A stretch of DNA of 5,534 bases from assembly GCA_003507515.1 (NCBI GenBank), contig DNVL01000070.1, positions 1 to 5,534 of the forward strand. Reading direction: 5' to 3'. The position numbers and the translations under genes are program-made. The DNA comes from Legionella sp. (lineage in GTDB: Bacteria > Pseudomonadota > Gammaproteobacteria > Legionellales > Legionellaceae). The notes under the pieces are model-generated. The model was given only the letters and a program-made list of their open reading frames with translations. It was not told where the DNA came from and did no database searches. Positions 4,494 through 5,534 of the stretch are shown here, in pieces. The number at the start of each line of letters is the position of its first letter. Position 1 is the stretch's first letter.

Positions 4494-5249
4494 ATGCAAG
4501 TCAACACCATCCCCATCATCCTAGAAAACACCCGGATGGTTTCACCTAAGGTGAAACATTTTGTTTTTAAGACACCCCAAGACATTGCATTCAATTACCT
4601 GCCCGGCCAATTCATTACGATCCACTTTGAACGCGAAGGGAAAACACTGCGACGTAGCTATAGTATCGCTAATATGCCAGCACTTGACAATCGCATTGAA
4701 TTTGCAGCAGGCTTCGTTGAAAACGGACCCGGTACTGAATTTCTGTTTCATTTGAATCCAGGCGATTGCATTCACATTAACGGCCCATTTGGACGACTCG
4801 TGCTCAAAGATGAGATGCCCTCGCGCTATATTCTGGCCGCGACCAGCACAGGCATTACCCCATATCGCGCCATGATACCCGAACTCAAACGCCGCATCGA
4901 TATGAACCCCCTACTCAACGTGGTTATTTTACTCGGTGTACAAACACGCGAAGATATATTATATGCAGACGAATTTTTGGCCCTAGCAGCGCACTCTCCG
5001 CGCATCACGTTTTCAGCGCATCTAAGCCGTGAATCGCGTTGTCATTTGCACAATCCTCATGAGCACATGGGCTACGTTCAACATGCATTCCCCGCATTAG
5101 CACTCTCGCCTGATAACGACCATGTGTATTTATGTGGAAACCCAGCTATGATTGACGATGCCTTCAATTATTTGAAGGATCAGGGCTTTGCCATGCAAAA
5201 CGTCATTCGCGAAAAATACATTTCGGGGACCGTGAGCAAAAAGATCTAA
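4494..5249 (+). CDS. Ferredoxin/flavodoxin-NADP(+) reductase-type FAD oxidoreductase
   Basis: The 251-residue product has the two-domain FNR fold with no iron-sulfur domain, close in length to E. coli Fpr (248). The FAD-binding half carries YLPGQFITIHF (35-45) and the R-x-Y-S motif RSYSIAN (54-60). A GPFGRL loop follows at 97-102. The NAD(P)-binding half starts with ILAATSTGITPYRAM (113-127), where S118 replaces the glycine I would expect. It ends with the YLCGNPAMIDD block (212-222) and REKYISG (239-245). It probably moves electrons between NAD(P)H and a ferredoxin, flavodoxin or other small acceptor in the cytosol; the partner cannot be read from sequence. Start: the ATG at 4494 fits the family. 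The frame is open from an ATG at 4425 but the extra residues match nothing, and the upstream ribosome binding site is weak. The aldolase gene follows 23 bp downstream. Confidence 0.88.
   Translation: MQVNTIPIILENTRMVSPKVKHFVFKTPQDIAFNYLPGQFITIHFEREGKTLRRSYSIANMPALDNRIEFAAGFVENGPGTEFLFHLNPGDCIHINGPFGRLVLKDEMPSRYILAATSTGITPYRAMIPELKRRIDMNPLLNVVILLGVQTREDILYADEFLALAAHSPRITFSAHLSRESRCHLHNPHEHMGYVQHAFPALALSPDNDHVYLCGNPAMIDDAFNYLKDQGFAMQNVIREKYISGTVSKKI
4539..4557. repeat. 19-bp perfect interrupted palindrome inside the reductase gene
   Basis: GTTTCACCTAAGGTGAAAC has two exact 9-bp arms around a central A. It covers codons 16-22 of the reductase, about 70 bp downstream of the predicted transcription start. 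Such symmetry is typical of binding sites for dimeric regulators, but it also encodes ordinary protein sequence (VSPKVK), so it may be chance. Confidence 0.4.
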
Positions 5250-5272
5250 CATTTAAAACAATGGAGAACAAC

Positions 5273-5534
5273 ATGTATTACGATGAGTTATCAACAACAA
5301 TGGATCATTTGTTACAAGATGGCAAAGGCATACTGGCAGCGGATGAGAGCAATGGCACGATTGGCAAACGGTTTGCCGCCATTAACCTCGAAAACACAGC
5401 AGACAACCGCCAAGATTATCGATTGCTACTAGCAACAACCCCTCATCTAGGCGATTACATCAATGGCGTTATTTTATTTGAAGAAACGTTTCAAAATAAA
5501 GATACCAACGGAACATCCATTGTAGATCTATTCA
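5273..5534 (+). CDS. Class I fructose-bisphosphate aldolase, N-terminal part; C-terminus beyond window
   Basis: Class I aldolase splits fructose 1,6-bisphosphate into dihydroxyacetone phosphate and glyceraldehyde 3-phosphate through a lysine Schiff base (and runs the reverse in gluconeogenesis). The 87 complete codons show the animal/plant-type fold. KGILAADESNGTIGKRF is at 18-34, with D24, E25, S26, K32 and R33 aligning with the phosphate-binding and catalytic Asp33-Glu34-Ser35 and Lys41-Arg42 of rabbit aldolase. ENTADNRQDYRLLL is at 40-53 and GVILFEETF at 65-73. The Schiff-base lysine lies beyond the window. The ATG at 5273 is chosen because GGAG (5263-5266) sits 6 nt upstream; an in-frame ATG at 5261 would consume that site. 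It is the glycolytic PF00274 type, not the E. coli FbaB or class II FbaA type. It probably forms an operon with the reductase. Confidence 0.94.
   Translation, partial: MYYDELSTTMDHLLQDGKGILAADESNGTIGKRFAAINLENTADNRQDYRLLLATTPHLGDYINGVILFEETFQNKDTNGTSIVDLF

Noticed and set aside
1..5534. CRISPR array, insertion sequence, integrase, tRNA or other mobile-element signs
   Set aside because: I saw no regularly spaced repeats, transposase-like frames, terminal inverted repeats or tRNA cloverleaf sequence; gene content is almost entirely housekeeping.

Overview
The window is a compact stretch of chromosome from a gammaproteobacterium, most likely of the order Legionellales (a Legionella- or Coxiella-type organism). 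The main pointer is a DotE/IcmC-like inner-membrane protein of the type IVB (Dot/Icm) secretion system on the minus strand at about 3.9-4.4 kb. Supporting signs are the gammaproteobacterial forms of TrmB, L28, L33, short HPF and HPr, and an animal/plant-type class I fructose-bisphosphate aldolase. The genus is an inference; nothing in the sequence names it. I see no transposon, integrase, tRNA, rRNA or CRISPR array, and no non-coding stretch reaches 300 bases.

Layout. On the minus strand at the left are trmB (tRNA m7G46 methyltransferase) and, downstream of it, the first 175 codons of hflK (FtsH-regulating membrane protein), which runs off the left edge. Divergent from trmB on the plus strand are rpmB-rpmG (ribosomal proteins L28 and L33). 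They have a leader of about 90 nt that carries two small hairpins. After a 180-bp gap with a strong GC-rich hairpin comes hpf overlapped by an HPr gene; the HPr gene starts at a TTG that is forced by an in-frame stop. HPr ends on the base next to the last base of the convergent pssA gene (phosphatidylserine synthase, minus strand). Back to back with pssA is a small DUF3579 gene with a good extended -10 promoter. Its end overlaps by 8 bp the end of the convergent icmC/dotE-like gene. Divergent from that gene is a ferredoxin/flavodoxin-NADP(+) reductase-type flavoprotein, followed 23 bp later by the 5' part of the aldolase gene, which runs off the right edge.

How the genes relate. Most are housekeeping functions: ribosome parts and ribosome hibernation, tRNA modification, membrane-protein quality control, phospholipid synthesis, redox and glycolysis/gluconeogenesis. 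The hpf-HPr overlap suggests coupled production of a hibernation factor and a phosphocarrier. The secretion-family gene stands alone among these genes, with no other dot/icm gene in view, and is the most noteworthy item. Several genes appear to have short leaders and closely spaced or overlapping ends, which fits a compact genome. Promoter calls come from reading hexamers by eye and are tentative.
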